Source: Paracoccus chinensis
Lineage (GTDB): Bacteria; Pseudomonadota; Alphaproteobacteria; Rhodobacterales; Rhodobacteraceae
DNA: 64,000 nt
Direction of reading: 5' to 3'
Assembly (NCBI RefSeq): GCF_900102885.1
Contig: NZ_FNGE01000001.1
Span: 310,001-374,000 of the forward strand
Positions within the stretch are counted from its first letter, which is position 1. Each line of letters starts with the position of its first letter. Shown piece after piece: positions 8,720 through 17,909 of the stretch. A program made the translations under genes and the position numbers. The notes below the pieces were generated by a model. It had not been told where the DNA came from, made no database searches, and worked only from the letters and a program-made list of their open reading frames with translations.

Positions 8720-9349
8720 TCAGCCGACAATCGTCGCCTCGGTGGCGGCGCGCAGCTCGTCCTCGGTCACGCCATCGGCGACCTCGACGATCTTCAGCCC
8801 GCCCGGCACAACGTCCAGGACGCCGAGATTGGTAATAATGCGGTCCACCACGCCCTTGCCGGTCAGCGGCAGGGTGCATTCGCGCAGCACCTTGGATTCG
8901 CCGGCCTTGTTGGTGTGGTCCATGACCACGACCACGCGCTTGACGCCGGCAACGAGGTCCATCGCCCCGCCCATGCCCTTGACCAGCTTGCCGGGGATCA
9001 TCCAGTTCGCGAGGTCGCCGTTCTCGGCCACTTCCATCGCGCCGAGGATCGCCATGGCGATCTTGCCGCCGCGGATCATGCCGAAGCTGGTGGCGCTGTC
9101 GAAATAGGCGGAATGGGGCAGCTCGGTGATCGTCTGCTTGCCGGCGTTGATGAGGTCGGCGTCCTCCTCGCCCTCATAGGGGAAGGGCCCCATGCCCAGC
9201 ATCCCGTTTTCCGACTGCAGCGTCACGTGGACGCCCTCGGGAATGTAGTTCGACACAAGCGTCGGGATGCCGATGCCGAGGTTGACATACATGCCGTCCT
9301 CGAGTTCGCGCGCGGCCCGCGCCGCCATCTGGTTGCGGTCCCAGGCCAT
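8720..9349 (-). CDS. scoB: Succinyl-CoA:3-ketoacid CoA-transferase subunit B
   Basis: Beta subunit of the 3-oxoacid CoA-transferase that moves CoA from succinyl-CoA to acetoacetate, feeding ketone bodies and polyhydroxybutyrate breakdown into acetyl-CoA. The 209-residue protein has the catalytic-glutamate motif [14 protein letters not shown] at about residues 44-57 and the class I features GIGIPTLV and [18 protein letters not shown]. The ATG overlaps the scoA stop (TGATG), so the subunits are translationally coupled. Confidence 0.95.
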   Translation of the reverse strand: MAWDRNQMAARAARELEDGMYVNLGIGIPTLVSNYIPEGVHVTLQSENGMLGMGPFPYEGEEDADLINAGKQTITELPHSAYFDSATSFGMIRGGKIAMAILGAMEVAENGDLANWMIPGKLVKGMGGAMDLVAGVKRVVVVMDHTNKAGESKVLRECTLPLTGKGVVDRIITNLGVLDVVPGGLKIVEVADGVTEDELRAATEATIVG

Positions 9350-10086
9350 CAGGCTTCCTCCCCTTGCGCGGCGGGCGCATTGTTCTGATCGGCGCGCTTG
9401 CGGACGGTGCGCTGCTCGATGCGCTTCTCGTGCTCGCCTTGGATGATGCGGTGGACGTAGATCCCCGGCAGGTGGATGTGGTCGGGGTCGATCGAGCCCG
9501 CGGGCACGATCTCCTCGACCTCGACCACGCAGACGCGGCCGCAGGTGGCGGCGGGCACGTTGAAGTTGCGCGCGGTCTTGCGGAAGACGAGGTTGCCCGT
9601 CTCGTCGGCCTTCCAGGCCTTGACGATGGCGAGGTCGGTGACGATCCCGCGCTCGAGGATGTAGTCCTCGCCGTCGAAATTCTTGACCTCTTTCCCTTCG
9701 GCGATGACAGTGCCGACGCCGGTCTTGGTGTAGAAGCCGGGGATGCCCGCGCCGCCCGCCCGCATCCGCTCGGCCAGCGTGCCCTGCGGGTTGAACTCGA
9801 GCTCAAGCTCTCCGCTCAGATACTGGCGCATGAACTCGGCGTTCTCGCCGACATAGGACGACTGCATCTTCCGGATCTGCTTGCTGTCCAGCAGGATGCC
9901 CAGACCGAAGCCGTCGACGCCGCAGTTGTTGGACGCAACCGTCAGGTCCTTGACGCCGGACTTGTGGATGGATGCGATCAGCAGTTCGGGAATGCCGCAA
10001 AGGCCGAAGCCCCCGGCCGCGATGGACATGCCGTCCTTCAGCAACCCTTCCAGCGCGGCATCCGCGTTGTCGTAAATCTTGCGCAT
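9349..10086 (-). CDS. scoA: Succinyl-CoA:3-ketoacid CoA-transferase subunit A
   Basis: Alpha subunit of the 3-oxoacid CoA-transferase, partner of the downstream scoB. The 245-residue protein starts [16 protein letters not shown], has the glycine-rich CoA-site segment [16 protein letters not shown] and the family stretches [14 protein letters not shown] and [18 protein letters not shown]. The ATG at 10086 is preceded by a G-rich tract usable as ribosome binding site; in-frame codons further upstream do not resemble the family. The 155-base gap to topA should hold the promoter. Confidence 0.95.
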   Translation of the reverse strand: MRKIYDNADAALEGLLKDGMSIAAGGFGLCGIPELLIASIHKSGVKDLTVASNNCGVDGFGLGILLDSKQIRKMQSSYVGENAEFMRQYLSGELELEFNPQGTLAERMRAGGAGIPGFYTKTGVGTVIAEGKEVKNFDGEDYILERGIVTDLAIVKAWKADETGNLVFRKTARNFNVPAATCGRVCVVEVEEIVPAGSIDPDHIHLPGIYVHRIIQGEHEKRIEQRTVRKRADQNNAPAAQGEEA

Positions 10087-10241
10087 GGTCCCCCCGTGCA
10101 AACCTTTCGGGGGGTTCTGCACGGGGGGGGCGCAGGTGTCAACGACGGGTCCCCGACCCAGCGGCACACAGTCGTGACGCAGCGGCATTTCCGTCCCGCC
10201 CTCGGGCGCCGCGAGGCGGGCAGGACGGCCAAGGCCGCGCC

Positions 10242-12848
10242 TCAGCCCTCGGCCGCCTTCCTGGCGGCTGCCTTCCGGGTCGTGGTCTTGGCGGGCGCCT
10301 TCTCGGCCGTTTTCGCCGTCTTCTTGGCAGCGGGCTTCTTGGCCGCCGTCTTCGCGGGCTCCTTGGCGGCCTTCTTCGGGGCGGGTTTCTTGCCGCCCTT
10401 CGAGGCCTTGGCCGCGATCAGTTCAAGCGCCTGCTCCATCGTCACCGACTCGGGCGTCATGTCGCGCGGCAGGGTGGCGTTGACCTTGCCCCATTTCACG
10501 TAAGGCCCGAAGCGGCCGTTCAGCACCTGCACGGGACCGCCCTCGGGGTGCTCGCCCAGTTCCGCCAAGGCCGCTGCCGGGGCCGCACGGCCGCGCTGGG
10601 GCTTCGCGGCCAGCACCTCGACCGCACGGTTCATGCCGATGGTGAAGACCTCGTCCACCTCGGGCAGGTTCGCATAGCGCGGCCCGTGCTTGACGTAGGG
10701 ACCATAGCGGCCGATCCCCGCCTCGATCATCACGCCGTCCTCGGGATGCGGGCCGATCTCGCGCGGCAGGTTCAGCAGCATCAGCGCCTTTTCCAGGTCC
10801 ATCGACGCCGCGTCCCAGCCCTTGGGGATCGACGCGCGCGGCGGCTTCGGCTGCTCCGCCGTCGCCTCGCCGCGCTGGACGTAAGGCCCGAAGCGACCGG
10901 TCTTGAGGCTGATCTCAATGCCTTCCGGGTCCAGCCCCAGCACGGTGTCGCCCACCGCCTCGCCTTCCGCGCCCGAGATCGGGCGGGTGTAGCGGCATTC
11001 GGGATAGTTGTTGCAGCCAATGAAGGCCCCGCCCGAGCGCGCGGTCTTGAGGTTCAGCCGCCCCTTGCCACACAGCGGGCATTCGCGCGGATCGCCCCCG
11101 TCGGCACGCGCGGGATACAGATGCGGGGCCAGCGCCTCGTCAATGGCCTCCAGCACCTCGGTGATCCGCAGCTCGCTGGTCCCTTCCAGCGCGGCCGTGA
11201 AGTCGCGCCAGAAGCGGCGCAGGACCTCGCGGTATTCCCGCTCGCCCGAGGAGATGTCGTCGAGTTCGCCTTCAAGGTCGGCGGTGAAGTCGTAACTGAC
11301 GTAGCGCGGGAAGTATTTCACCAGGAAGGCCGTCACCAGCCGGCCCTTGTCCTCAGGGATCAGCCGGTTCTTGTCCTTGCGGACATATTCGCGGTCCTGA
11401 ATCGTGGTGACGATCGAGGCATAGGTCGAGGGCCGACCGATGCCGAGCTCCTCCATCCGCTTGACCAGCGTGGCCTCGGTATAGCGCGGCGGCGGCTGGG
11501 TGAAATGCTGCTCCGGCACAACGGCGCGCTTGGCGGCGGGCTCGCCCTGCGCGATCTGTGGCAGGCGGGCGCTGTCTTCGCCCTCGTCATCATCCGTGCC
11601 CTGGTCGTAGACCCGCAGGAAGCCGTCGAACAGCATCACCTGCCCTGTCGCGCGCAGGCCCACCTGGCCGTCGGCGGAACCGATCTCGACGGTGGTCCGC
11701 TCCATCCGGGCGGCCTCCATCTGGGAGGCCAGCGTGCGCTTCCAGATCAGGTCGTAGAGCTTCCTCTGCTCGGGCTCCACGTTCAGCTTGTCGGGGGACA
11801 GCATCATGTCGGTCGGCCGGATGCACTCATGCGCTTCCTGCGCGTTCTTGGCCTTGTTCTTGTACATGCGCGGCGACTTGGGGACGTAATCCGCCCCGAA
11901 GCGCGCCTTGATGGCGTCGCGCGCAGCCATCACCGCCTCGGGCGCCATGTCGATGCCGTCGGTCCGCATGTAGGTGATGTAGCCGGCTTCATAGAGCCTC
12001 TGCGCGGCGCTCATGCAGGCCCGCGCACCAAGGCCAAGCTTGCGGCTGGCCTCCTGCTGCAGGGTCGAGGTCATGAAGGGCGGCCAGGGGTTGCGGCTGG
12101 CGGGCTTCGAGGCGACCGAGGTCACCTTGAGGTCGCGGCTTTCGACCGCCTTCACGGCCAGCCTGGCGGCTTCCTCGTTGGCGAGGTCGTAGCGTTCCAG
12201 CTTCTTGCCCGCATAGGTGACAAGCTGGGCACGGTATTCGTCGCCCTTGGGTGTCGCCAGCGTGGCGTGGACGGACCAGTATTCGCGGGCGCGGAAGGCC
12301 TCGATCTCCATCTCGCGGTCCACGATGATCCGCAGGGCGACGGACTGGACGCGGCCTGCCGACTTGGCGCCCGGCAGCTTGCGCCACAGGACCGGCGACA
12401 GGTTGAAGCCCACGAGATAGTCCAGCGCACGGCGCGCCAGATAGGCATCGACCAGCGGCTGGTCGATCTCGCGCGGGTTCGCCATCGCCTCGGTTACGGC
12501 GTTCTTGGTGATCGCGTTGAAGGTGACGCGGCTGACCTGCGCCTTCTTCAGCGACGAGGCCAGCGCCTCGCGTAGGTGCCAGCTGATCGCCTCGCCCTCG
12601 CGGTCGGGGTCGGTCGCGAGGATCAGGTTCGGGTCCGAGGCCAGCGCGTCCTTGATCGCCTTGACGTGCTTCTTCGATGCCGACGCGACTTCCCATTTCA
12701 TGGCGAAATCGGCGTCGGTATCGACCGAGCCGTCCTTGGGCGGCAGGTCGCGGACATGGCCGAAGGACGCGAGAACGGTGTAGTCGTCGCCCAGATACTT
12801 GTTGATTGTCTTGGCCTTGGCCGGGGATTCGACGACAACGACGGGCAT
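10242..12848 (-). CDS. topA: DNA topoisomerase I (type IA)
   Basis: Relaxes negative supercoils through a transient 5'-phosphotyrosine bond. The 868-residue protein has the TOPRIM domain at the N terminus (VVVESPAKAKTINKYLG, and the metal-binding ATDPDREGEAISWHL), the catalytic tyrosine in GYITYMRTDGIDM at about residue 290, one four-cysteine zinc ribbon (CPLCGKG then CNNYPEC, about 585-620), and three C-terminal DNA-binding repeats ending in GRFGPYV or GRYGPYV. The last 45 or so residues are a Lys/Ala-rich basic tail, common in alphaproteobacterial homologues. Monocistronic in appearance. Confidence 0.97.
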   Translation of the reverse strand: MPVVVVESPAKAKTINKYLGDDYTVLASFGHVRDLPPKDGSVDTDADFAMKWEVASASKKHVKAIKDALASDPNLILATDPDREGEAISWHLREALASSLKKAQVSRVTFNAITKNAVTEAMANPREIDQPLVDAYLARRALDYLVGFNLSPVLWRKLPGAKSAGRVQSVALRIIVDREMEIEAFRAREYWSVHATLATPKGDEYRAQLVTYAGKKLERYDLANEEAARLAVKAVESRDLKVTSVASKPASRNPWPPFMTSTLQQEASRKLGLGARACMSAAQRLYEAGYITYMRTDGIDMAPEAVMAARDAIKARFGADYVPKSPRMYKNKAKNAQEAHECIRPTDMMLSPDKLNVEPEQRKLYDLIWKRTLASQMEAARMERTTVEIGSADGQVGLRATGQVMLFDGFLRVYDQGTDDDEGEDSARLPQIAQGEPAAKRAVVPEQHFTQPPPRYTEATLVKRMEELGIGRPSTYASIVTTIQDREYVRKDKNRLIPEDKGRLVTAFLVKYFPRYVSYDFTADLEGELDDISSGEREYREVLRRFWRDFTAALEGTSELRITEVLEAIDEALAPHLYPARADGGDPRECPLCGKGRLNLKTARSGGAFIGCNNYPECRYTRPISGAEGEAVGDTVLGLDPEGIEISLKTGRFGPYVQRGEATAEQPKPPRASIPKGWDAASMDLEKALMLLNLPREIGPHPEDGVMIEAGIGRYGPYVKHGPRYANLPEVDEVFTIGMNRAVEVLAAKPQRGRAAPAAALAELGEHPEGGPVQVLNGRFGPYVKWGKVNATLPRDMTPESVTMEQALELIAAKASKGGKKPAPKKAAKEPAKTAAKKPAAKKTAKTAEKAPAKTTTRKAAARKAAEG

Positions 12849-12947
12849 GACACGACCTTTGGCAGATTCGGGGCGGCAACATGGGTGCCCCGAGGGGCGG
12901 AGTCAACGCGGGGCAATCCCTGCCCCAACGTGGCACAAGGACGCGAA

Positions 12948-12977
12948 AGGGCGCCGGGCGACCGGCTCCGGCGCCCT
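12948..12977 (-). terminator. Terminator of the DUF4142 gene
   Basis: A perfect 10-bp stem (AGGGCGCCGG, 12948-12957, paired with 12968-12977) with a 10-base loop, followed leftward by TTTCG. It lies 17 bases past the stop of the leftward DUF4142 gene and before topA. Confidence 0.7.
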
Positions 12978-12993
12978 GGATGATCCGGGCCGC

Positions 12994-13635
12994 TCAGTCG
13001 GCGCGGATCTTTTCCAGCGTCTCCTGGTGGGTGCGGATGTGCTGAACGGCTTTCTGCGCCAGGGCGGCCATGTCGGTGTCGTCCGTCTGCTCGGCCCAAG
13101 GCTCGAACAGCGCGATGGCCTCGGCATGGGCCTGCGCCTGATGGCCGAGGTAGGCCTGATCGAAGCTGTCGCCCTCGGCCCCCATCACGGCCTCCATGTG
13201 CTGCGCCGGGGGGCCGGCGATCTCGGCCGGAACGGTCAGGCCCTTGGCGGCGGCCACGGCCTTGAGCTGCTCGTTCAGCTCGCCATGGTCGCGGATCATC
13301 ATCCGGGCGAAGTCCTTGACCTCGTCGCTGCCGGCGCGCTCCAGCGCAAGCTCGCTTGACTGGACCTCGAACATGCCGCTGCTGGCGGCCTGGTTGACGA
13401 AATCCTGCGGTGTGGCGGCAGGGGTGGCCGAGGCGGCGGCGGGGGCCGTCGCAGGCTCGGGCGCGGCCTCGGAATGGGGCATCACCACCGGGTTCTGCGA
13501 CGCGGCCCCGCCGGTCGCCTCGCCGGAGGGCATGGTGCCGGTCACGGTGGGGTCGGTCGGCGGGGTGGCCGTCTGCGCCAGAAGCGCGGCGGGCGCGGCC
13601 ATTCCCAGGAAGGCGGCAAGAACTGCGAGTTTCAT
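12994..13635 (-). CDS. DUF4142 family exported protein
   Basis: Predicted periplasmic ferritin-like helical protein of unknown function; DUF4142 proteins are common in soil and plant-associated proteobacteria and some are stress-linked. The 213-residue product has a Sec signal (MKLAVLAAFLGMAAPAALLAQ), a low-complexity Ala/Pro/Thr linker to about residue 80, then the DUF4142 domain (about 82-210) with the hallmark patterns FVNQAASSGMFEVQSSELAL and VKDFARMMIRDHGELN. The start at 13635 is preceded by GGAG, but that GGAG is buried in a long hairpin (listed separately). Ended by a strong hairpin at 12948-12977. Confidence 0.88.
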   Translation of the reverse strand: MKLAVLAAFLGMAAPAALLAQTATPPTDPTVTGTMPSGEATGGAASQNPVVMPHSEAAPEPATAPAAASATPAATPQDFVNQAASSGMFEVQSSELALERAGSDEVKDFARMMIRDHGELNEQLKAVAAAKGLTVPAEIAGPPAQHMEAVMGAEGDSFDQAYLGHQAQAHAEAIALFEPWAEQTDDTDMAALAQKAVQHIRTHQETLEKIRAD

Positions 13636-13641
13636 GGTCGT

Positions 13642-13691
13642 CTCCGGCTTTGCGTGGATCCTGTCACCGAACAGGGCCACCAAAGCCGGAG
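13642..13691 (-). promoter_or_regulatory. Leader hairpin that can sequester the DUF4142 ribosome binding site
   Basis: An 11-bp perfect inverted repeat (CTCCGGCTTTG / CAAAGCCGGAG, 13681-13691 and 13642-13652) encloses further pairing (GTGG with CCAC, CCTGT with ACAGG), giving about 20 base pairs. The 3' arm contains the GGAG that lies six bases before the DUF4142 ATG, so the fold would block initiation. It could be a translational control element or simply a terminator-like structure after fpr; there is no T-run. Confidence 0.5.
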
Positions 13692-13716
13692 TTCCGCCCA
13701 AGGGCTCACGGACGGG

Positions 13717-14571
13717 TCAGACGCCCTCGCCGACGAAAGCCTTTTCGACCACGAACTCGCGCGGCTCGCTGTTGGCGCCCTCGTGCAGGCCGAAGCTTTC
13801 CAGCACCGCCTTGACATCCACGTTGAAGGCCAGGCTGCCGCAGACCATGGCCCGGTCCTCGGCCGGGTTCATCGCCGGAAGGCCGAGATCGGCGAAGACC
13901 TTGCCGCTGGCGAGGTTGTCGGTGATCCGGCCCATGAAGGGCGATTCCTCGCGCGTGGTCGTGGGATAATAGACCAGCCGGTCGGTGAAGTCGTCGCCGT
14001 GGATCTCGCTCAGCAGCGGGTCGTGGCGCAGGTTCTCGACCAGCTCGCGGCCGTATTCCAGTTCGGCCTTCGTGCGGCAGGTGTGCATCATGATCACCTG
14101 CTCGTAGCGCTCGAAGGTCTCGGGATCGCGCATCAGGGACGCGAAGGGCGCGATGCCGGTTCCCGTCGCCAGGAACCACAGCCGCTTGCCCGGCAGCAGC
14201 GCGTCAAGGACCAGCGTGCCCACGGGCTTGGGGCGCAGGATGATCTGGTCGCCAGGGCGGATGTGCTGAAGCTTCGAGGTCAGCGGCCCGTCCGGCACCT
14301 TGATCGAGTAGAACTCCAGTTCCTCGTCCCAGTTGGGCGAGGCGATGGAATAGGCGCGCAGGATCGGCTTGCCGTTGTCGCCCAGGAGGCCGATCATCAC
14401 GAACTCGCCCGACCGGAAGCGCAGGGATGCGGGCCGCGTGACCCGGAACGAGAACAGCCCGTCCGTCCAGTGCCGGACCGACGTGACGGTCTGCGCGTCG
14501 GGCAGGATATGCGCGGTCGATTTGGGCTGGGTGACGTGGGGATCGTCTGCCAAGGGAATATCCAGGGTCAT
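13717..14571 (-). CDS. fpr: Ferredoxin/flavodoxin--NADP+ reductase
   Basis: FAD enzyme that exchanges electrons between NADPH and ferredoxin or flavodoxin, here probably supplying the sulfite reductase encoded upstream in the operon. The 284-residue protein has the FAD-binding RAYS segment (PILRAYSIASPNWDEELEF), the NADP-binding glycine motif FLATGTGIAPFASLM and the AMVCGSLAFN segment near the C terminus. ATG at 14571 chosen; an in-frame TTG at 14586 would add five residues. It follows the cysH fusion gene by 42 bases in the same direction. Confidence 0.94.
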   Translation of the reverse strand: MTLDIPLADDPHVTQPKSTAHILPDAQTVTSVRHWTDGLFSFRVTRPASLRFRSGEFVMIGLLGDNGKPILRAYSIASPNWDEELEFYSIKVPDGPLTSKLQHIRPGDQIILRPKPVGTLVLDALLPGKRLWFLATGTGIAPFASLMRDPETFERYEQVIMMHTCRTKAELEYGRELVENLRHDPLLSEIHGDDFTDRLVYYPTTTREESPFMGRITDNLASGKVFADLGLPAMNPAEDRAMVCGSLAFNVDVKAVLESFGLHEGANSEPREFVVEKAFVGEGV

Positions 14572-14613
14572 GTCGGGTGTCCGCAATAATCTAGGGGAAA
14601 AGGCGGCCGGGGA

Positions 14614-15864
14614 CTAGCCCGCCAGCCGCGACCTGTGGTCCCACTCGCGCCAGTCGGCGCGGGCGAGCCACTGGTCCGCCGGCTGACGGCGGGCAAGGGC
14701 CGCAGGGATCTGCACCTCGTCGATGCCGACCCGGCGGGCCATGGCATACTGATCGGCGATCAGGCTGCCGGTCGCCCGGATGCGGCCCTTGTAGCCCAGT
14801 TCCCGCAGCAGCCGCGCCAGGGTGAAGCCGCGACCGTCGGTCATGGCCGGGAACTCGACCGCGATCATCGCGGCGTTCAGGTGATCCGCCAGCGTGTCGG
14901 GGTCGGTGTCTGAAGGCAGGCTGACGTCGGGCTGCCCTTCCAGCGGGTGGAAGCCGTCGTCACGAACCAGCACCGGCGCATCCGCCTGAGGCACGGCGGA
15001 AGTGGAGGCTTGGGTCAGGTCGGCGGTCGTCATCTCGTTGTCCTTGCTTGCGGCGGGGCGTTCCATGACCGGCGTCACTACGTGCAGATGGGCAACGGGG
15101 GCAACCCGCGCAACCTCCGGCTCGGGCTGGGGCTCGGGCGCGACGGGGCCGCGCACGATCCTGCCGCCGATGAAATGGATGCCGCATTCCGTCTTGGCCG
15201 AGCCGCGCCAGCGGCCCGAGCGGGGGTCCTCGCCCGGTTTCACCGGCGAGGTGCAGGGCGCGCAGCCGATGGACGGATAGCCCCTGGCCACCAGCGGATG
15301 CCGGGGCAGCGCGTTCTCGTCCATGTAGTCGATGATGTCCTCTGGCCGCCAATGCGCCAGCGGGTTCACGCGCAGCCGGAAGGGCGGCTCGGGTTCGAAG
15401 AACTCCAGTTGCTTCCGCTCGCCGCCCTGGAACCGCTTGCGACCCGTGATCCAGGCGTCGAAGCCGGACAGCGCCCGTTCCAGCGGCACGACCTTGCGGA
15501 CGTTGCAGCAGGAATCGGTGTCGCGCTGGTGCAGCGTGCCGTCGGGGTCCACCGCCGCGATCTCGTCCTCGGATGCGCGGATCACGCGGACGTCGGTCAG
15601 GGGCAGGCGCGCGGCGATCTCGCGCTGGTAGTCCAGCGTTTCGGGGAACAGCATCTCTGTGTCGATGAACAGCACCGGCGTGTCGGGCGAGGCCACCGAC
15701 AGCATGTGCAGCAGCACGACCGATTCCGCCCCGAAGGAGGACACCAGCGCCACCCGGCCGAGATCGGGGTCGGACAGCGCATGGCGCAGCACCTGCACCG
15801 CCGCGTGGTTGCGATAGCGCGCGTTCAGCGTGGCGGCGCGGCTGTCGAGGTTCGCGTCAAGCAT
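14614..15864 (-). CDS. cysH: Assimilatory adenylyl-sulfate reductase (CysH) fused to a DUF934 domain
   Basis: One open frame of 416 residues. Residues 1 to about 235 are a CysH-type reductase: the SSFGAESVVLLHM nucleotide loop, the cysteine pair Cys119-Cys120 (DSCCNVRK), CAPC at 201-204 and catalytic Cys227 in TECGIHF. Two Cys pairs indicate a [4Fe-4S] enzyme acting on APS rather than PAPS. A Pro/Val/Ala-rich linker (about 236-277) leads to a DUF934 domain (about 295-410, e.g. GRGFTLARLLRELGYKGRIR), a partner usually encoded as a separate gene next to cysH/cysI. Met278 is preceded by AAGGA with 7-base spacing, so a separate 139-residue DUF934 protein may also be made. Start overlaps cysI by 8 bases. 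Confidence 0.9.
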   Translation of the reverse strand: MLDANLDSRAATLNARYRNHAAVQVLRHALSDPDLGRVALVSSFGAESVVLLHMLSVASPDTPVLFIDTEMLFPETLDYQREIAARLPLTDVRVIRASEDEIAAVDPDGTLHQRDTDSCCNVRKVVPLERALSGFDAWITGRKRFQGGERKQLEFFEPEPPFRLRVNPLAHWRPEDIIDYMDENALPRHPLVARGYPSIGCAPCTSPVKPGEDPRSGRWRGSAKTECGIHFIGGRIVRGPVAPEPQPEPEVARVAPVAHLHVVTPVMERPAASKDNEMTTADLTQASTSAVPQADAPVLVRDDGFHPLEGQPDVSLPSDTDPDTLADHLNAAMIAVEFPAMTDGRGFTLARLLRELGYKGRIRATGSLIADQYAMARRVGIDEVQIPAALARRQPADQWLARADWREWDHRSRLAG

Positions 15865-17521
15865 GGCTCGCCTCGGCCGGGTAAAGCGCCGCCTTGAAGG
15901 GCGCAGGCCCCAGCCGCCGCAGGGCATCGATGAAGCGTTCCTCGGGCGATTCCCGGACCTCGAGATAGGCGTCGATCAGCCGGCCGATGGCGGGCACGAC
16001 CTGGTCATAGGGGAAGCCCGCGCCGGCGCGCTCGCCGATGGCCGGCATCTCGTAGCCGTCGCCACCCAGCGTGATCTGGTAGTTCTCGACCCCTGCCCGG
16101 TCCAGGCCGAGGATGCCGACATGGCCCAGATGGTGATGGCCGCAGGCGTTGATGCAGCCCGAGATGCGGACGTCGAACTTGCCGATCTCGTCGTCAAGGT
16201 CGCGGGCGCGGACGTAATCCGCCAGCTCCTGCGCGATCGGGACCGAGCGCGCGGTCGCCAGCGTGCAGAAGTCCATGCCGGGGCAGGAGATGATGTCGGT
16301 GATATGCCCCGCGTTGGCCGTGGCCAAGCCCGCCTCGCGCAGCGCCGCGTAAAGCGCGGGCAGTTCCGACTTCGGCACATGCGGCAGGACGATGTTCTGG
16401 TCATGGGCGATGCGGATGTCGCCATGGGCATGACGCTCGGCCAGTTCCGCGATCAGGCGCATCTGCGCCGCCGTGCAGTCGCCCGGCACCGCGCCCGGCG
16501 CCTTGAGCGTCACGGTAACGCTGGCATAACCCGGCACGCGGTGTTCCGACAGGTTGGTGTCGATCCAGGACCGGAAGGCCCCGCTGGCGGCGCGGGCGGC
16601 GTGGAAGCCGGTCTCGTCCACCTCGCGGAAGACGGGCGCGGCGAAGCGGTCGCGCAGACGGGCCAGCAGCTCCTCGTCATGGCCGCGGAAGACGGCGCGG
16701 CGGCGCTGGAACTCTTCCTCGATCTCCTCGCGCAGCACGTCCAGCCCGCGCTCGGCCACGGTGATCTTCAGCCGCGCCTTGTACTTGTTGTCGCGGCGGC
16801 CGCTGAGGTTGTAGGCGGCGAGGATGCCCTCGACGTAAGGAAGCAGGTCCTCGGCGGGCAGGAACTCGCGCACGACCTTGCCGATCATGGGCGTGCGGCC
16901 AAGTCCGCCGCCGATCCAGACCTGGAAGCCCAGGCGTCCGTCCTGGCGACGCAGGCGCAGGCCGATATCATGGGCGGCGATCACCGCGCGGTCGCGCTTG
17001 CCGCCCGAGATGGCGATCTTGAACTTGCGTGGCAGGAACTGAAACTCGGCATGGTCGGTGGACCAGAAGCGCAGCAGCTCCGCCCAGGGGCGCGGGTCCT
17101 CGATCTCGTCGGCGGCGGCACCGGCGAAGGCGTCGGTCGTCACGTTGCGGACGGTGTTGCCCGAGGTCTGGATGGCGTGCAGGCCCACGTCGGCCAGCGC
17201 GTCCAGCATGTCGGGGATATCGACCAGCTTGGCCCAGTTGAACTGGATGTTCTGCCGCGTGGTGAAATGGCCGTAGCCGCGGTCCCAGCGGTCGGCGATG
17301 TCGGCCAGGCCCCGAATCTGGTTCGGGCTAATCGTGCCGTAGGGGATCGCCACCCGCAGCATGTAGGCATGCAGTTGCAGGTAGACGCCGTTCATCAGGC
17401 GCAGGGGGCGAAACTCTTCCTCGGTCAGGCTGCCGTCCAGCCGCCGCGCGACCTGGGCGCGGAACTGCTGGGCGCGGTGCTGCAGATAGGCGCGGCCGTC
17501 GTCGTTGGTGGCGTCAAGCAT
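15857..17521 (-). CDS. cysI: Nitrite/sulfite reductase, hemoprotein subunit (CysI-like)
   Basis: Reduces sulfite to sulfide with six electrons through siroheme coupled to a [4Fe-4S] cluster. The 554-residue protein shows the two ferredoxin-like repeats (HFTTRQNIQFNW with the substrate-binding Arg, and RIAHDQNIVLPHV) and the cluster/siroheme cysteines SCPGMDFCTLATARS and ISGCINACGHHH. Start at 17521 (MLDATNDDGRAYL) overlaps DUF2849 by 8 bases; the end overlaps cysH by 8. A closely linked ferredoxin reductase suggests ferredoxin as donor. Confidence 0.93.
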   Translation of the reverse strand: MLDATNDDGRAYLQHRAQQFRAQVARRLDGSLTEEEFRPLRLMNGVYLQLHAYMLRVAIPYGTISPNQIRGLADIADRWDRGYGHFTTRQNIQFNWAKLVDIPDMLDALADVGLHAIQTSGNTVRNVTTDAFAGAAADEIEDPRPWAELLRFWSTDHAEFQFLPRKFKIAISGGKRDRAVIAAHDIGLRLRRQDGRLGFQVWIGGGLGRTPMIGKVVREFLPAEDLLPYVEGILAAYNLSGRRDNKYKARLKITVAERGLDVLREEIEEEFQRRRAVFRGHDEELLARLRDRFAAPVFREVDETGFHAARAASGAFRSWIDTNLSEHRVPGYASVTVTLKAPGAVPGDCTAAQMRLIAELAERHAHGDIRIAHDQNIVLPHVPKSELPALYAALREAGLATANAGHITDIISCPGMDFCTLATARSVPIAQELADYVRARDLDDEIGKFDVRISGCINACGHHHLGHVGILGLDRAGVENYQITLGGDGYEMPAIGERAGAGFPYDQVVPAIGRLIDAYLEVRESPEERFIDALRRLGPAPFKAALYPAEASHA

Positions 17522-17840
17522 GGGCAGCCTCGGGGATGGAAGTGGCGTTGGTCTCGACCGAGGGGCCTGCCTGGCGGAAGGCCTCGCGGAAATGGACGGG
17601 GATCGGCAGGCCCTCGGCATCGCGGCCGGATTCGACCAGGTAGGGGCCGACCACGACATCGGGCTGGGCCTGCGCGGCCAGCAGCGCGGTTTCAGCGGTG
17701 GCCGCGTCCTCGTAAAGCGTGGCGGCCCGAGGGTCCGTGGTCCAGCCGCGCGCCGACATCCAGACGGACAGCCCGTCCAGTAGATTATTGGCGGTCAGCA
17801 CGGCGGGCGTGCGGGGCGAGGGGACGAAGGTCTTGGACAT
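17514..17840 (-). CDS. DUF2849 domain protein, sulfite-reductase associated
   Basis: Small cytoplasmic protein of 108 residues beginning MSKTFVPSPRTPAVLTANNLL. DUF2849 proteins have no established activity but are regularly encoded just before cysI in alphaproteobacteria, as here, implying a role in siroheme-dependent sulfite reduction. No motif for catalysis or metal binding is visible. It is the first gene of the leftward operon DUF2849-cysI-cysH-fpr and faces a divergent Lrp/AsnC regulator; its end overlaps cysI by 8 bases. Confidence 0.88.
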   Translation of the reverse strand: MSKTFVPSPRTPAVLTANNLLDGLSVWMSARGWTTDPRAATLYEDAATAETALLAAQAQPDVVVGPYLVESGRDAEGLPIPVHFREAFRQAGPSVETNATSIPEAAHA

Positions 17841-17861
17841 GAATGGCGGCCTGCTGAAGAA

Positions 17862-17909
17862 TTCCCTTTCAAAATAGGAAAAACATGTTGCCAAAAGCCA
17901 GAGAGGCAA
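17862..17909. promoter_or_regulatory. Candidate operators between the cys operon and the Lrp-type regulator
   Basis: In the 124-base divergent gap are two dyads: TTCC-N11-GGAA (17862-17880) and TTGCC-N12-GGCAA (17888-17909), set in A/T-rich DNA unlike its surroundings. They are suitable for an Lrp/AsnC or LysR-type regulator of the sulfur operon. The assignment to a specific protein is inference. Confidence 0.4.

Noticed and set aside
10087..10241. TTGACA in the scoA upstream region as a promoter
   Set aside because: The hexamer is good but no acceptable -10 follows at 16-18 bases in the C-rich tract, so it is not listed as a feature.
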